A stretch of DNA of 6,767 nucleotides, taken from contig JALTLP010000088.1 of assembly GCA_027001895.1 (NCBI GenBank), positions 1-6,767 of the forward strand. The letters run 5' to 3'. Below, one piece after another: positions 1 to 6,767 of the stretch. Both the position numbers and the translations under genes were made by a program. Origin of the DNA: Chromatiales bacterium. Lineage in GTDB: Bacteria; Pseudomonadota; Gammaproteobacteria; UBA6429; Thiohalophilaceae. Under the pieces are notes generated by a model. It ran no database searches, was not told the DNA's origin, and was given only the letters and a program-made list of their open reading frames with translations. Position 1 is the stretch's first letter, and every line of letters starts with the position of its first letter.

Positions 1-3000
1 ATACGTTTTGACGATTCATCAATGCCCGAACCAAACAGGTTCTTAAAAAAGTAAATCACTGCGCCTACCTGTGGACCAAAGACAAAACCACTGGTTAATG
101 GCAAGGTGCCGCTTACATTGGGAACCACTGTTATATAATGATCGAAATCTCTTTTAACAATACCGGTTCGACCTGTCACCAACATACTTGCTGCCGGCCC
201 TGTTATACTGACATCATCAGAATAAGCATCTCCATCCAGAATTTCGTACGCTCCCACGATACGGTCAAAGTTAAAACCTTCTTTAAATGCATCACCTGTA
301 AAAATCATACCAGGCAAAGACTCTAAGCTGAGTATTCCGAGTAAACGACCGGCCCCCGGATCAACCTTTGTTATTCTGCCATTTGTAATATCGACGGTAA
401 TAATGCCATTTAATTTAGCCCAGCTAAAATCACCAAAACCGCCATCCCAGTTAAAATCACCGGTAAATTTTGCTACACCATCTTCAATAATAGTTGTGAA
501 CCCAAGGCTGGTGAGTAGCTCACCATAATCTTCTGATTTTACCTCCATGGTCATTTCTGATGATTGTTTGCTCGGCGAATAATGCCAGTAGCCCTGCCCT
601 TTAACAGCGACATGCGGGGAATCAATGGTAAACCATTTTAATCGTAGCCCGCCTATCTCATTTACAGTTTTAAAACGCGCAGTACCATATTGATAGGTAT
701 CATATTCAAACTGCTCAATAATGCCTTCGAAGGTTGGTAACTTACGGGGATCGGAGGGCTTGCGCGGTTTTAAATCTTTTGTTTTGGCCAGGTGTAATAT
801 ATCCATATCCATGTGTATTGGGATACCAAGAAAACTCTTTTCACTTTTAATTGATGTTGCGTCCAGTGCATCCAGCCAGTCACGTAAAGAGAAGTTCCAC
901 AAACTACCGGTTACCAGTAAAATATTATCATCCGGTATATGTGCCGCTTCCGGCTTGAAACGAAATTCCCCACGCCGTAAGCGGGCGACTGTATCCGACA
1001 AGTCGACATCCATGGCATATGACATTGCCTCACCATAAACAAGATGGACTAACATGGTTTCAGCAGAAACATTCTCAATCGACAGATAGGTAGGGACTTT
1101 CTTTGAAGCTTTTTTCTTAACCGGTACGGGCAAGTCAATATCAATACCTTGCATACTGGAAGATATCTGGAATGTCTGGTTTTTCTTCAGGCCATCTTGT
1201 TTATAAGCCAAAGTAAAAACGCCCTGCCAGTCTGTGCGCCCTTTAACACGGTCATAGCCTGCAATACCAAAGCGTTTCATGGTATCCCCTACGTCAATAT
1301 TACCTTGCATTACCAGGCGTATCGGATGCCCACCGTATTCGTGCCGGGTAAAAATATCAATATTTGAATCACCACCAAGAATTTTTGCTTTTATGCCACG
1401 GGCGTTAACGGAGTTCTCGGTTACAGAAGCCTTACCATTAATATTGGTTGCTACTATCCTGTTTTTTAATGTAATAATCCCTGCATCCATAAACTGAACT
1501 TCTGCTTCAACACTAAATGGATAAAGCTTTTCAACTTCATCAGACAATGGAATAGTCATTGCTGCAACAACATCTGCCTTGCCGCTAAACGATGAATCTT
1601 TTACAAAACCCCGACTGTCTTTAAGAAATGTCGTTGATGAGAATTGTGCAAGATCATCAACAGTTGATATAACTTTTGCATTCATTTTAATATTGGGCTT
1701 GTTGAAGTTATCCAGCGATATAACGAAGTTATCCGCGTAACTGTTTAACAACTCGACATGCCGAACCTTAACTTTAACACCCTCCCCACTGAACACCGCC
1801 TCAGCACTGCCATTTTTTAAATATGGCCAGTCCGGCATATAATTCACCTTCAGGTTTTCAGCTACAATATAGGTTTTAAAAACACCGTCATTATCATTAA
1901 ACGGAAATTTGTCCAGTCGACCATTAAGTACAACCCCACCTTCTTTTATTTCTCCGGCAAGAAATGCATTATCAACCCACCGCTTAAAGCTGCCTTTCAT
2001 AACAGATGCTGGCATGTATTTTTTTGTTGCGCTGGCTTTACCCCGGGTTATTTTTGCCTGTAAATCCATAAACGGTGACAATGTTCCTTCCGGAATGTTC
2101 AGGTTAAAACTAACAATAGCGGCAACGTCTTCATTGCTGACACTTATTTCTTTGCTGACAAAATCCCAGCTGTTTTTATTTCTGCGCCACTCAAGGTTGC
2201 CGGTTAGCTGATCCAGTTCCACAGGTGCAACAAGAAAATCGGGATAGTCCACCCCGGCATTATTTGAATTTATCTTTAATAGCCCTGAATTCTGGTTTGC
2301 ATATATTTCGCCAGTAATACCTTTGATGCCAGGAATATTTTCAAAGGAATTAAAGGTAAGTTTGTTAACTTTTGCTGTAAGAAAATATTCTGTAACTTCA
2401 CTTTCTGTTGCAGCAGTTTTTCTAGACAATGTTTTTTTTGTGGCTTGCTGTTTCTGTAGCGGTTTTGTCTGCGTGGTAATATTATATTGAATATCGCTAA
2501 TATCGCCGGAAGGCGCAGCTTTACGTAAATACCTGAACACCCTGTTTTCAATGTAACCACTTTTTAATAAAAGATCACGGATATCCTCTATACGACAATA
2601 CTTTACTTCTGTTCTTAATGTTTCTGCAGCTGTTTTTTTGTCAAGAATACGGGCAACTTTTATACTTGTTTCCGGCCAGCTTGCCTTGTCTGAAACATAT
2701 TTTAGTTTACCAATAGACAGGTTCCAGTTATCCTGTTTTTTATTCCAGTTAATAATTCCACTTAATAATTTTACATTGGCAACGGCATTATTCTTTAATC
2801 GCTTAAGTACAACCTCCCTGGCACTGACATCCGCTTCTATCGTGTTAAGTTCACCGGCAACCCAGTCTCCCCATAGCTTAAAGTCAAGCTTACCACTTTC
2901 AACCATCACATCCATGATAACCGGCTTAAAGCCCCATTCGTTGGCATCAATATTTTTGCCATTTGCATAAAATTTACCAACCCACTTGATTGGGTCAAGC

Positions 3001-3680
3001 ATATCGCCATACACATCCAGTGCCAGCTCAAGCTTTTTCGGCTGGGCTTTATTGTTTTTCGATAATATAAATTCACCGTTAAACTGGTGGCGATTGGAAC
3101 TGTTTTTAAGTCTGAGAGTTACATCGGAAAAATGCGCCGGTTTTGTTTTACGTTTCTTGTCATGCCAGACTATTGAGCTGTTCTGGATAATTAAACTACT
3201 ACGATTAAACAGCCATTCCGATAATTCATTATTAGTGGGTTTCGACTGATCAGCGAGATTGCCACCTAACTCAACAACATCGACATCCTGCACAAGTATT
3301 TTTCCATTTTGCTGTCGTGTTATTGCCAGTTCAACACCATCAATCGTGTAAATATCGGGGACCAGTTTTTGCTGCTGGATGGAACGCCATAAGGAAAAAC
3401 CAATTTTTATTTTTGAAATTTCGAGAATTTGTTCGCGAGCATCACTACTAAGCAGTTTTACATCGTGAAAAACAACGACCGGGGAAACCCCTGACATAAA
3501 AGCATCCAGACTGGCAATTTTTACCGGATGTTCAAGAACGCTGGCAAGTTGCTGTTCTACATAGCTACGATAAGACTGTACATCCGGTAATAAAATACGT
3601 GCAGCGGAAATGGCGACAGCAAGTAAAATAATACCGGCAATGATTGTGTATAAAATAAAATTGCGTATTTTGTTAAACAT
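1..3680 (-). CDS. yhdP: YhdP-family AsmA-like envelope protein, 3' end cut by window edge
   Basis: Large envelope protein of the YhdP (DUF3971/AsmA-like) family. In E. coli, YhdP, TamB and YdbH are partly redundant proteins needed for phospholipid movement to the outer membrane. The frame is open for 1226 complete codons with no stop, and the window ends inside it. ATG at 3678-3680 is the first possible Met, because an in-frame TAA lies two codons upstream. Residues 8-27 form one hydrophobic segment after a short basic N-terminus, fitting an inner-membrane anchor with a periplasmic body. Family landmarks: RW at 567-568, FPF at 592-594, DWP at 617-619, LPVPVKK from 850, VDPGAGRLLGILSLESLP from 1106, TGP at 1160-1162 followed by GRTG. 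E. coli YhdP is about 1266 residues, so I infer only some tens of residues are missing. It starts 25 bases after rng and is probably co-transcribed. A weak GGTGA lies 15 bases before the start. A basic, Thr/Gln/Lys-rich linker occupies about 401-430. Family assignment is firm; transport cargo is inferred from E. coli. Confidence 0.93.
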   Translation of the reverse strand, partial: MFNKIRNFILYTIIAGIILLAVAISAARILLPDVQSYRSYVEQQLASVLEHPVKIASLDAFMSGVSPVVVFHDVKLLSSDAREQILEISKIKIGFSLWRSIQQQKLVPDIYTIDGVELAITRQQNGKILVQDVDVVELGGNLADQSKPTNNELSEWLFNRSSLIIQNSSIVWHDKKRKTKPAHFSDVTLRLKNSSNRHQFNGEFILSKNNKAQPKKLELALDVYGDMLDPIKWVGKFYANGKNIDANEWGFKPVIMDVMVESGKLDFKLWGDWVAGELNTIEADVSAREVVLKRLKNNAVANVKLLSGIINWNKKQDNWNLSIGKLKYVSDKASWPETSIKVARILDKKTAAETLRTEVKYCRIEDIRDLLLKSGYIENRVFRYLRKAAPSGDISDIQYNITTQTKPLQKQQATKKTLSRKTAATESEVTEYFLTAKVNKLTFNSFENIPGIKGITGEIYANQNSGLLKINSNNAGVDYPDFLVAPVELDQLTGNLEWRRNKNSWDFVSKEISVSNEDVAAIVSFNLNIPEGTLSPFMDLQAKITRGKASATKKYMPASVMKGSFKRWVDNAFLAGEIKEGGVVLNGRLDKFPFNDNDGVFKTYIVAENLKVNYMPDWPYLKNGSAEAVFSGEGVKVKVRHVELLNSYADNFVISLDNFNKPNIKMNAKVISTVDDLAQFSSTTFLKDSRGFVKDSSFSGKADVVAAMTIPLSDEVEKLYPFSVEAEVQFMDAGIITLKNRIVATNINGKASVTENSVNARGIKAKILGGDSNIDIFTRHEYGGHPIRLVMQGNIDVGDTMKRFGIAGYDRVKGRTDWQGVFTLAYKQDGLKKNQTFQISSSMQGIDIDLPVPVKKKASKKVPTYLSIENVSAETMLVHLVYGEAMSYAMDVDLSDTVARLRRGEFRFKPEAAHIPDDNILLVTGSLWNFSLRDWLDALDATSIKSEKSFLGIPIHMDMDILHLAKTKDLKPRKPSDPRKLPTFEGIIEQFEYDTYQYGTARFKTVNEIGGLRLKWFTIDSPHVAVKGQGYWHYSPSKQSSEMTMEVKSEDYGELLTSLGFTTIIEDGVAKFTGDFNWDGGFGDFSWAKLNGIITVDITNGRITKVDPGAGRLLGILSLESLPGMIFTGDAFKEGFNFDRIVGAYEILDGDAYSDDVSITGPAASMLVTGRTGIVKRDFDHYITVVPNVSGTLPLTSGFVFGPQVGAVIYFFKNLFGSGIDESSKR

Positions 3681-3705
3681 TAATTAAATTTACAATCACC
3701 GTTTT

Positions 3706-5211
3706 TTACATGGGAACAACATCAAATTGTTCCTGTGCGTATTCTGTTTCAACCTGAAAACGAATAGACTTTCCAATAAATTCTTCCAGTTCAGCAACGC
3801 CACTGGATTCATCTTCCAGCAAATTATTAACAACAGCTTCTGAAGCCAGCACCAGATAATTTTTTGCATCAAACTGACGCGATTCACGTAGTATTTCCCG
3901 GAAAATTTCATAGCTGACCGTTTCGACGGTCATAACCGAACCCCGCCCCTGACAGGTTGGACATGATTCACAGAGGATATGTTCAAGGCTTTCGCGTGTT
4001 CGTTTACGCGTCATTTGTACCAGCCCTAATGAGGAGACTTCACTGATATTGGTTTTTTCAGGATCCCTGGCCAGCATTTTTTCCAGGCCACGCAACACCT
4101 GACGTTTATGTTCCTCATCCACCATATCAATAAAGTCGATAATAATAATACCGCCCAGATTCCTCAGTCGGATCTGTCTGCATATTGCCTGAGTGGCTTC
4201 AAGGTTGGTTTTGAAAATGGTTTCTTCCAGATTGCGATGGCCAACAAAGGCACCGGTATTGACATCAACCGTTGTCATCGCCTCGGTTTGATCGATAATT
4301 AAATAGCCACCGGATTTAAGCTGAACCTTGGGTTCGAGTGACTTTCGTATTTCATCATCAATGCCGTATAAATCAAATATGGGGCGCTCACCCGGATAAT
4401 ATTCAATACAGTTTGCAACCTCGGGGATAAATTTTTTAGCAAACTTTTCTACCCGTTTAAACGTTTCACGTGAGTCGATACGAATTTTTTGTATATCCGT
4501 CCCTCCAAGATCACGCATGGTTCGCATCACCAGTGGTAAATCTTCATGTAACAGATTTATTACTTTCTTATGAGAAGTTTGCACCGACTTCGACTTGACC
4601 GATGCCCAGAGTTTTTCAAGAAAAGTAATATCTTTACAGATATCTTCGGCAGAAATACCTTCGGCAACAGTACGCACAATATAACCATTTCTGTCTTCAG
4701 AATTTTCACTGATCTGTTTTGAGATAATTTCTCTTAAGCGATTACGTTCTGCTTCATCTTCTATTTTTTGCGATATACCAATATGATCGGTATCGGGTAT
4801 AAGCACCAGGTAACGTGATGGTATTGATATGTTGGTTGTTAATCGTGCACCTTTTGTCCCTATCGGATCTTTTACGACCTGAACAATCACCTGCTGACCT
4901 TCCGTTAACAGATCAGTAATGTTGGCAACGGATTCAGCGGCTGATTCCTCATTATTATTTTTAATTAAACGCTGATGCGAATCGGCAATATCAGAGGCAT
5001 GTAAAAAAGCGGTACGCTCCAGGCCAATTTCGATAAACGCCGCCTGCATACCCGGTAACACCCTCGAAACCTTGCCGCAATAAATATTACCCACCAGTCC
5101 ACGACGGCGGGCACGCTCAATATGCACTTCCTGCAACATACCGTTTTCAACATGGGCTATCCGCGTTTCCTGCGGAGTAACATTAATTAATAACTCTTCA
5201 CTGGTATTCAT
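3706..5211 (-). CDS. rng: Ribonuclease G (RNase E/G family endoribonuclease)
   Basis: Cytoplasmic, 5'-end-sensing endoribonuclease. In E. coli it matures the 5' end of 16S rRNA and contributes to mRNA decay. The product has 501 residues against 489 in E. coli RNase G, and lacks the long C-terminal degradosome scaffold of RNase E. Order of parts: an S1-like RNA-binding region at about 37-130 (GNIYCGKVSRVLPGMQAAF at 41-59); a 5'-phosphate sensor with R180-T181 in GYIVRT; and a catalytic part with D316 and N318 in TTVDVNTG and D359 in IIIIDFID. These correspond to D303, N305 and D346 of E. coli RNase E. CPTC at 417-420 matches the zinc-link cysteines, and the C-terminus EQFDVVPM matches the RNase G tail. 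All catalytic and metal residues are present. The loop at about 80-97 (NNNEESAAES) is variable. The gene starts 17 bases after maf and has no recognisable Shine-Dalgarno. It precedes yhdP, as in E. coli. Confidence 0.97.
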   Translation of the reverse strand: MNTSEELLINVTPQETRIAHVENGMLQEVHIERARRRGLVGNIYCGKVSRVLPGMQAAFIEIGLERTAFLHASDIADSHQRLIKNNNEESAAESVANITDLLTEGQQVIVQVVKDPIGTKGARLTTNISIPSRYLVLIPDTDHIGISQKIEDEAERNRLREIISKQISENSEDRNGYIVRTVAEGISAEDICKDITFLEKLWASVKSKSVQTSHKKVINLLHEDLPLVMRTMRDLGGTDIQKIRIDSRETFKRVEKFAKKFIPEVANCIEYYPGERPIFDLYGIDDEIRKSLEPKVQLKSGGYLIIDQTEAMTTVDVNTGAFVGHRNLEETIFKTNLEATQAICRQIRLRNLGGIIIIDFIDMVDEEHKRQVLRGLEKMLARDPEKTNISEVSSLGLVQMTRKRTRESLEHILCESCPTCQGRGSVMTVETVSYEIFREILRESRQFDAKNYLVLASEAVVNNLLEDESSGVAELEEFIGKSIRFQVETEYAQEQFDVVPM

Positions 5212-5228
5212 TGTTGTTTTTCTTTTTG

Positions 5229-5879
5229 TTAATCCGCCGGTGACAAAATTTGCACTCCCGACTTGTTTAGTAATTCTGCTGTTTCAAACAGGGGCAAGCC
5301 CATAATGGCTGAATAGCTGCCCTGTATTTGTTCAATAAAAATTGCAGCGATTCCCTGCACGGCATAACTGCCCGCCTTATCCACACCCTCGCTGGTGGCA
5401 ATATAACGCTTTATTTCGTCTGATGTTATTTGCCTAAATGTCACCAAGTTCCGTGAAACAGCCGTTAAAATACTCGAACTCTGAACACTTACGGCGGTAA
5501 AAACCTCGTGCGTCCTGGCTGATAAACGCTCCAGCATTTGCCCGGCCTGTTCGGCAGACTGCGGTTTTCCGAGAATTTCGCCATCACAAACCACCGCCGT
5601 ATCCGCACCTATAACTAACTCTATTGTGGCGTGTTTTTTCGTTGATTGCCAATTACTTAGCGTATTTTTATCGGCTTTTAGATAGTTTTTTTCCAGCCAC
5701 TTTTTACCGGCCTGTGCTTTGGCAATGGCCAGCCGCTCGACATAGTCAGCCGGTTTTTCGTTGCTAAGTTGCGTTTCTGGAACGGATATTGTCAGCACTT
5801 TATATCGGACACCGATTTGATCCAATAATTCACGCCGTCGTGGTGAATTGGAAGCAAGGAAAATTTTTGTTGCGCTCAA
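5229..5879 (-). CDS. maf: Maf-family nucleoside triphosphate pyrophosphatase, YhdE type (TTG start)
   Basis: Hydrolyses dTTP, UTP and related pyrimidine triphosphates, including modified ones, to the monophosphate plus pyrophosphate (known for E. coli YhdE). It is thought to keep non-canonical nucleotides out of nucleic acids. Motifs: ASNSPRRRELL at 9-19, ERLAIAKA around K54, GADTAV with the likely catalytic D93 (D70 in E. coli YhdE), GKP at 104-106, DKAGSYAVQG at 167-176 and GSYSAIMGLPL at 187-197. The SPRR and KAGxYxxQG forms point to the YhdE branch rather than YceF. The start codon is TTG at 5877-5879. An in-frame TAA lies two codons upstream, the SPRR motif follows within a dozen residues, and GAGGT sits 6 bases upstream. 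No in-frame ATG lies early enough to serve instead. At 216 residues it is about 20 longer than E. coli YhdE, mostly through a Lys-rich insert at about 61-84. It lies between rlmH and rng with 21- and 17-base gaps. Confidence 0.95.
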   Translation of the reverse strand: MSATKIFLASNSPRRRELLDQIGVRYKVLTISVPETQLSNEKPADYVERLAIAKAQAGKKWLEKNYLKADKNTLSNWQSTKKHATIELVIGADTAVVCDGEILGKPQSAEQAGQMLERLSARTHEVFTAVSVQSSSILTAVSRNLVTFRQITSDEIKRYIATSEGVDKAGSYAVQGIAAIFIEQIQGSYSAIMGLPLFETAELLNKSGVQILSPAD

Positions 5880-5885
5880 AACTTA

Positions 5886-5890
5886 ACCTC
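5886..5890 (-). promoter_or_regulatory. Shine-Dalgarno of maf (GAGGT)
   Basis: Reading the minus strand, GCGAGGT is followed by six bases (TAAGTT) and then the TTG start of maf. It is the best ribosome-binding match in the window and decides the start, because maf has no usable ATG and an in-frame stop lies directly upstream. It sits wholly in the 21-base gap after the rlmH stop. Confidence 0.8.
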
Positions 5891-5900
5891 GCTTTTAAGC

Positions 5901-6371
5901 TCAGGATTTATGATAGGGATGGTTTTTTATAATCATCAATGCCCGGTATAACTGCTCGGCCAGCACAATTCGAACCAGTGGATGCGGCAAGGTTAAGTTG
6001 GACAATGACCATATTTCATTCGCTTTATTTAAACACGCCGGGGTCATGCCATCCGGCCCGCCAACCAGTAAAGCAATATCTTTACCAGACTGCATCCAGT
6101 CCTGCATTTTTTCCGAGAGGGTTTCGGTCGACCAGATTTTTGCCTTTACTTCCATGGCAATCACATAGGCATTGGCAGGTATCGCTGCAAGAATACTTTT
6201 CTCTTCCTGCTGCATGGCCTGTTTAATATTTTTGGACTTAACTCGCTGACCTAATGGCAGCTCAACAAATTTTAGCTGACATTCAGCCGGCATGCGTCGC
6301 TGGTATTCGTTAACACCCTCGGTTACCCAGCCGGGCATTTTTGTACCGACGGCAATCACGTGAATTATCAT
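5901..6371 (-). CDS. rlmH: 23S rRNA (pseudouridine-1915-N3)-methyltransferase RlmH
   Basis: SPOUT-class, SAM-dependent methyltransferase that makes m3-pseudouridine at position 1915 in helix 69 of 23S rRNA, acting on assembled 70S ribosomes as a homodimer (known for E. coli RlmH). The product has 156 residues against 155 in E. coli. Evidence is the start MIIHVIAVGTKMPGWV, the SAM-site loop LLVGGPDG at 101-108, LTLPHPLVR at 126-134 in the trefoil-knot region, and the C-terminal signature NHPYHKS at 150-156. All are at the expected places. One small oddity is AMEVKAK at 72-78, where the family usually has a Gly-Lys pair; here residue 77 is Ala. ATG at 6369-6371 is preceded by AGG with 5-base spacing, a modest ribosome-binding site. 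The gene follows rsfS by 28 bases, the widespread rsfS-rlmH pairing, and precedes maf by 21 bases. Confidence 0.97.
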   Translation of the reverse strand: MIIHVIAVGTKMPGWVTEGVNEYQRRMPAECQLKFVELPLGQRVKSKNIKQAMQQEEKSILAAIPANAYVIAMEVKAKIWSTETLSEKMQDWMQSGKDIALLVGGPDGMTPACLNKANEIWSLSNLTLPHPLVRIVLAEQLYRALMIIKNHPYHKS

Positions 6372-6399
6372 AACCGCCTGTTACCTGCTATTGACAATA

Positions 6400-6744
6400 C
6401 TACTCAGAAACCGCTTCCGGGCTGTCTTTACCCCAGAGTTTTTCGAGGTTGTAAAAATCTCGAATGTCCGGTGTCATCACATGCACAACCACATCGCCGA
6501 GGTCGATTAAAATCCATTCGCCAACCTGCTCACCTTCAACGCCAATGGGTCGCATATTATTTTCTTTTGAAACTTTTAATACATTATTTGCCAGTGACTT
6601 AACCTGACGCGTCGAATTACCGGTTGCTATAACCATAATATCGGTCACGCTCGACTGATCGGTCACATCAAGCACTTTTATATCGATGGCTTTAATGTCG
6701 TCGAGGGCATTAACGGTTAAGTCACAAAGTTGTTGGCTATTCAT
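6400..6744 (-). CDS. rsfS: Ribosome silencing factor RsfS (Iojap/YbeB family)
   Basis: Binds ribosomal protein uL14 on the large subunit and blocks joining of the 30S subunit, lowering translation in stationary phase or starvation (known for RsfS/YbeB). The product has 114 residues against 105 in E. coli, the excess being a short acidic tail after EKLW. Visible family features are DIKVLDVTDQSSVTDIMVIATG at 21-42, GVEG at 68-71, EWILIDLGDVVVHVM at 76-90 and LEKLW at 100-104. The ATG at 6742-6744 aligns with the E. coli start. Ribosome-binding sequence is weak: AGG lies 11 bases upstream, so coupling to the preceding gene is likely. It is the first complete gene of the block, followed by rlmH after 28 bases. 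Confidence 0.96.
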   Translation of the reverse strand: MNSQQLCDLTVNALDDIKAIDIKVLDVTDQSSVTDIMVIATGNSTRQVKSLANNVLKVSKENNMRPIGVEGEQVGEWILIDLGDVVVHVMTPDIRDFYNLEKLWGKDSPEAVSE

Positions 6745-6751
6745 AGTATTG

Positions 6752-6767
6752 CTAACCTGCGTAAATA
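6752..6767 (-). other. Possible last codons of the gene upstream of rsfS
   Basis: Only 23 bases lie upstream of rsfS. One minus-strand frame reads Ile-Tyr-Ala-Gly then TAG at 6752-6754, seven bases before the rsfS ATG. NadD proteins often end in a similar Leu/Ile-Tyr tail, and nadD commonly precedes rsfS, so this is a plausible nadD end. A second frame reads YLRRLAIL and stops at TGA overlapping the rsfS ATG (ATGA), which is also a normal operon junction. The fragment is too short to choose between them. Confidence 0.25.

Noticed and set aside
2276..2560. Minus-strand frame of 94 codons inside yhdP
   Set aside because: It is the +1 frame of yhdP. It has no family features and no ribosome-binding site, and the main frame is intact across it. 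It matters only as the read-through tail if the A8 run slips.
721..3249. Several plus-strand open frames of 72-110 codons (for example 721-1038, 1909-2211, 2638-2970, 2986-3249)
   Set aside because: All lie opposite the continuous yhdP frame, whose translation shows family motifs throughout. Their own translations match nothing known and look like complementary shadow.
3680..3687. TTAATTAA palindrome touching the yhdP start codon
   Set aside because: It is a short AT-only palindrome in an AT-rich gap, and similar strings occur elsewhere (near 5184). There is no support for an operator.
3696..3911. Minus-strand frame of 71 codons over the 3' end of rng
   Set aside because: It overlaps the conserved RNase G C-terminus in another frame, and its Leu/Trp/Lys-rich translation resembles nothing known.
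5939..6602. Plus-strand frames opposite rlmH and rsfS (5939-6226 and 6360-6602)
   Set aside because: They are antisense to two well-supported, conserved genes and have no recognisable product.
1..6767. Search for mobile elements, CRISPR arrays, tRNA or rRNA genes, riboswitches, terminators and defence or toxin-antitoxin genes
   Set aside because: No repeat arrays, transposase-like frames, structured RNA signatures or GC-rich hairpins with T-runs were seen. All gaps between genes are under 30 bases and every gene belongs to a conserved housekeeping family.

Overview
The window looks like an ordinary chromosomal segment of a gammaproteobacterium with moderately AT-leaning codon use. All recognisable genes lie on the minus strand in one head-to-tail block. 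In transcription order (right to left) they are rsfS (6744-6400), rlmH (6371-5901), maf of the YhdE type (5879-5229), rng (5211-3706) and a large yhdP/AsmA-like gene (3680 to beyond base 1). The four gaps are 28, 21, 17 and 25 bases. None contains a visible terminator or promoter, so the block reads as one operon. The protein matches are to well-known families: RNase G shows near-continuous similarity to the E. coli enzyme as I remember it, and the RsfS, RlmH, Maf and YhdP hallmark motifs are intact. No genus can be named from this.

Region by region: bases 6745-6767 hold only the last few codons of whatever precedes rsfS, plausibly nadD. Next come two small ribosome-linked genes: RsfS, the ribosome silencing factor, and RlmH, the 23S rRNA m3-pseudouridine methyltransferase. 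A nucleotide pyrophosphatase (Maf) with an unmistakable TTG start follows, then a full-length RNase G of 501 codons. The left half, bases 1-3680, is one continuous reading frame of 1226 complete codons encoding a YhdP-like envelope protein. Its C-terminal end lies just outside the window.

Functionally, three of the five products act on ribosomes or rRNA: RsfS on uL14, RlmH on helix 69 of 23S rRNA, and RNase G on 16S 5'-end maturation and mRNA decay. Maf cleans up nucleotide triphosphates. YhdP belongs to the AsmA-like proteins that bridge inner and outer membranes and is linked to phospholipid transport. In E. coli the first pair and the last three genes sit at two distant loci, each next to rod-shape genes; here they are joined directly.

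I found no mobile element, CRISPR array, RNA gene, toxin-antitoxin pair or new defence-type system. The points worth a second look are modest: the joined gene order, the TTG start and inserted segment of Maf, uneven ribosome-binding signals along the operon, and a low-complexity linker with an in-phase A8 slippery run inside yhdP.
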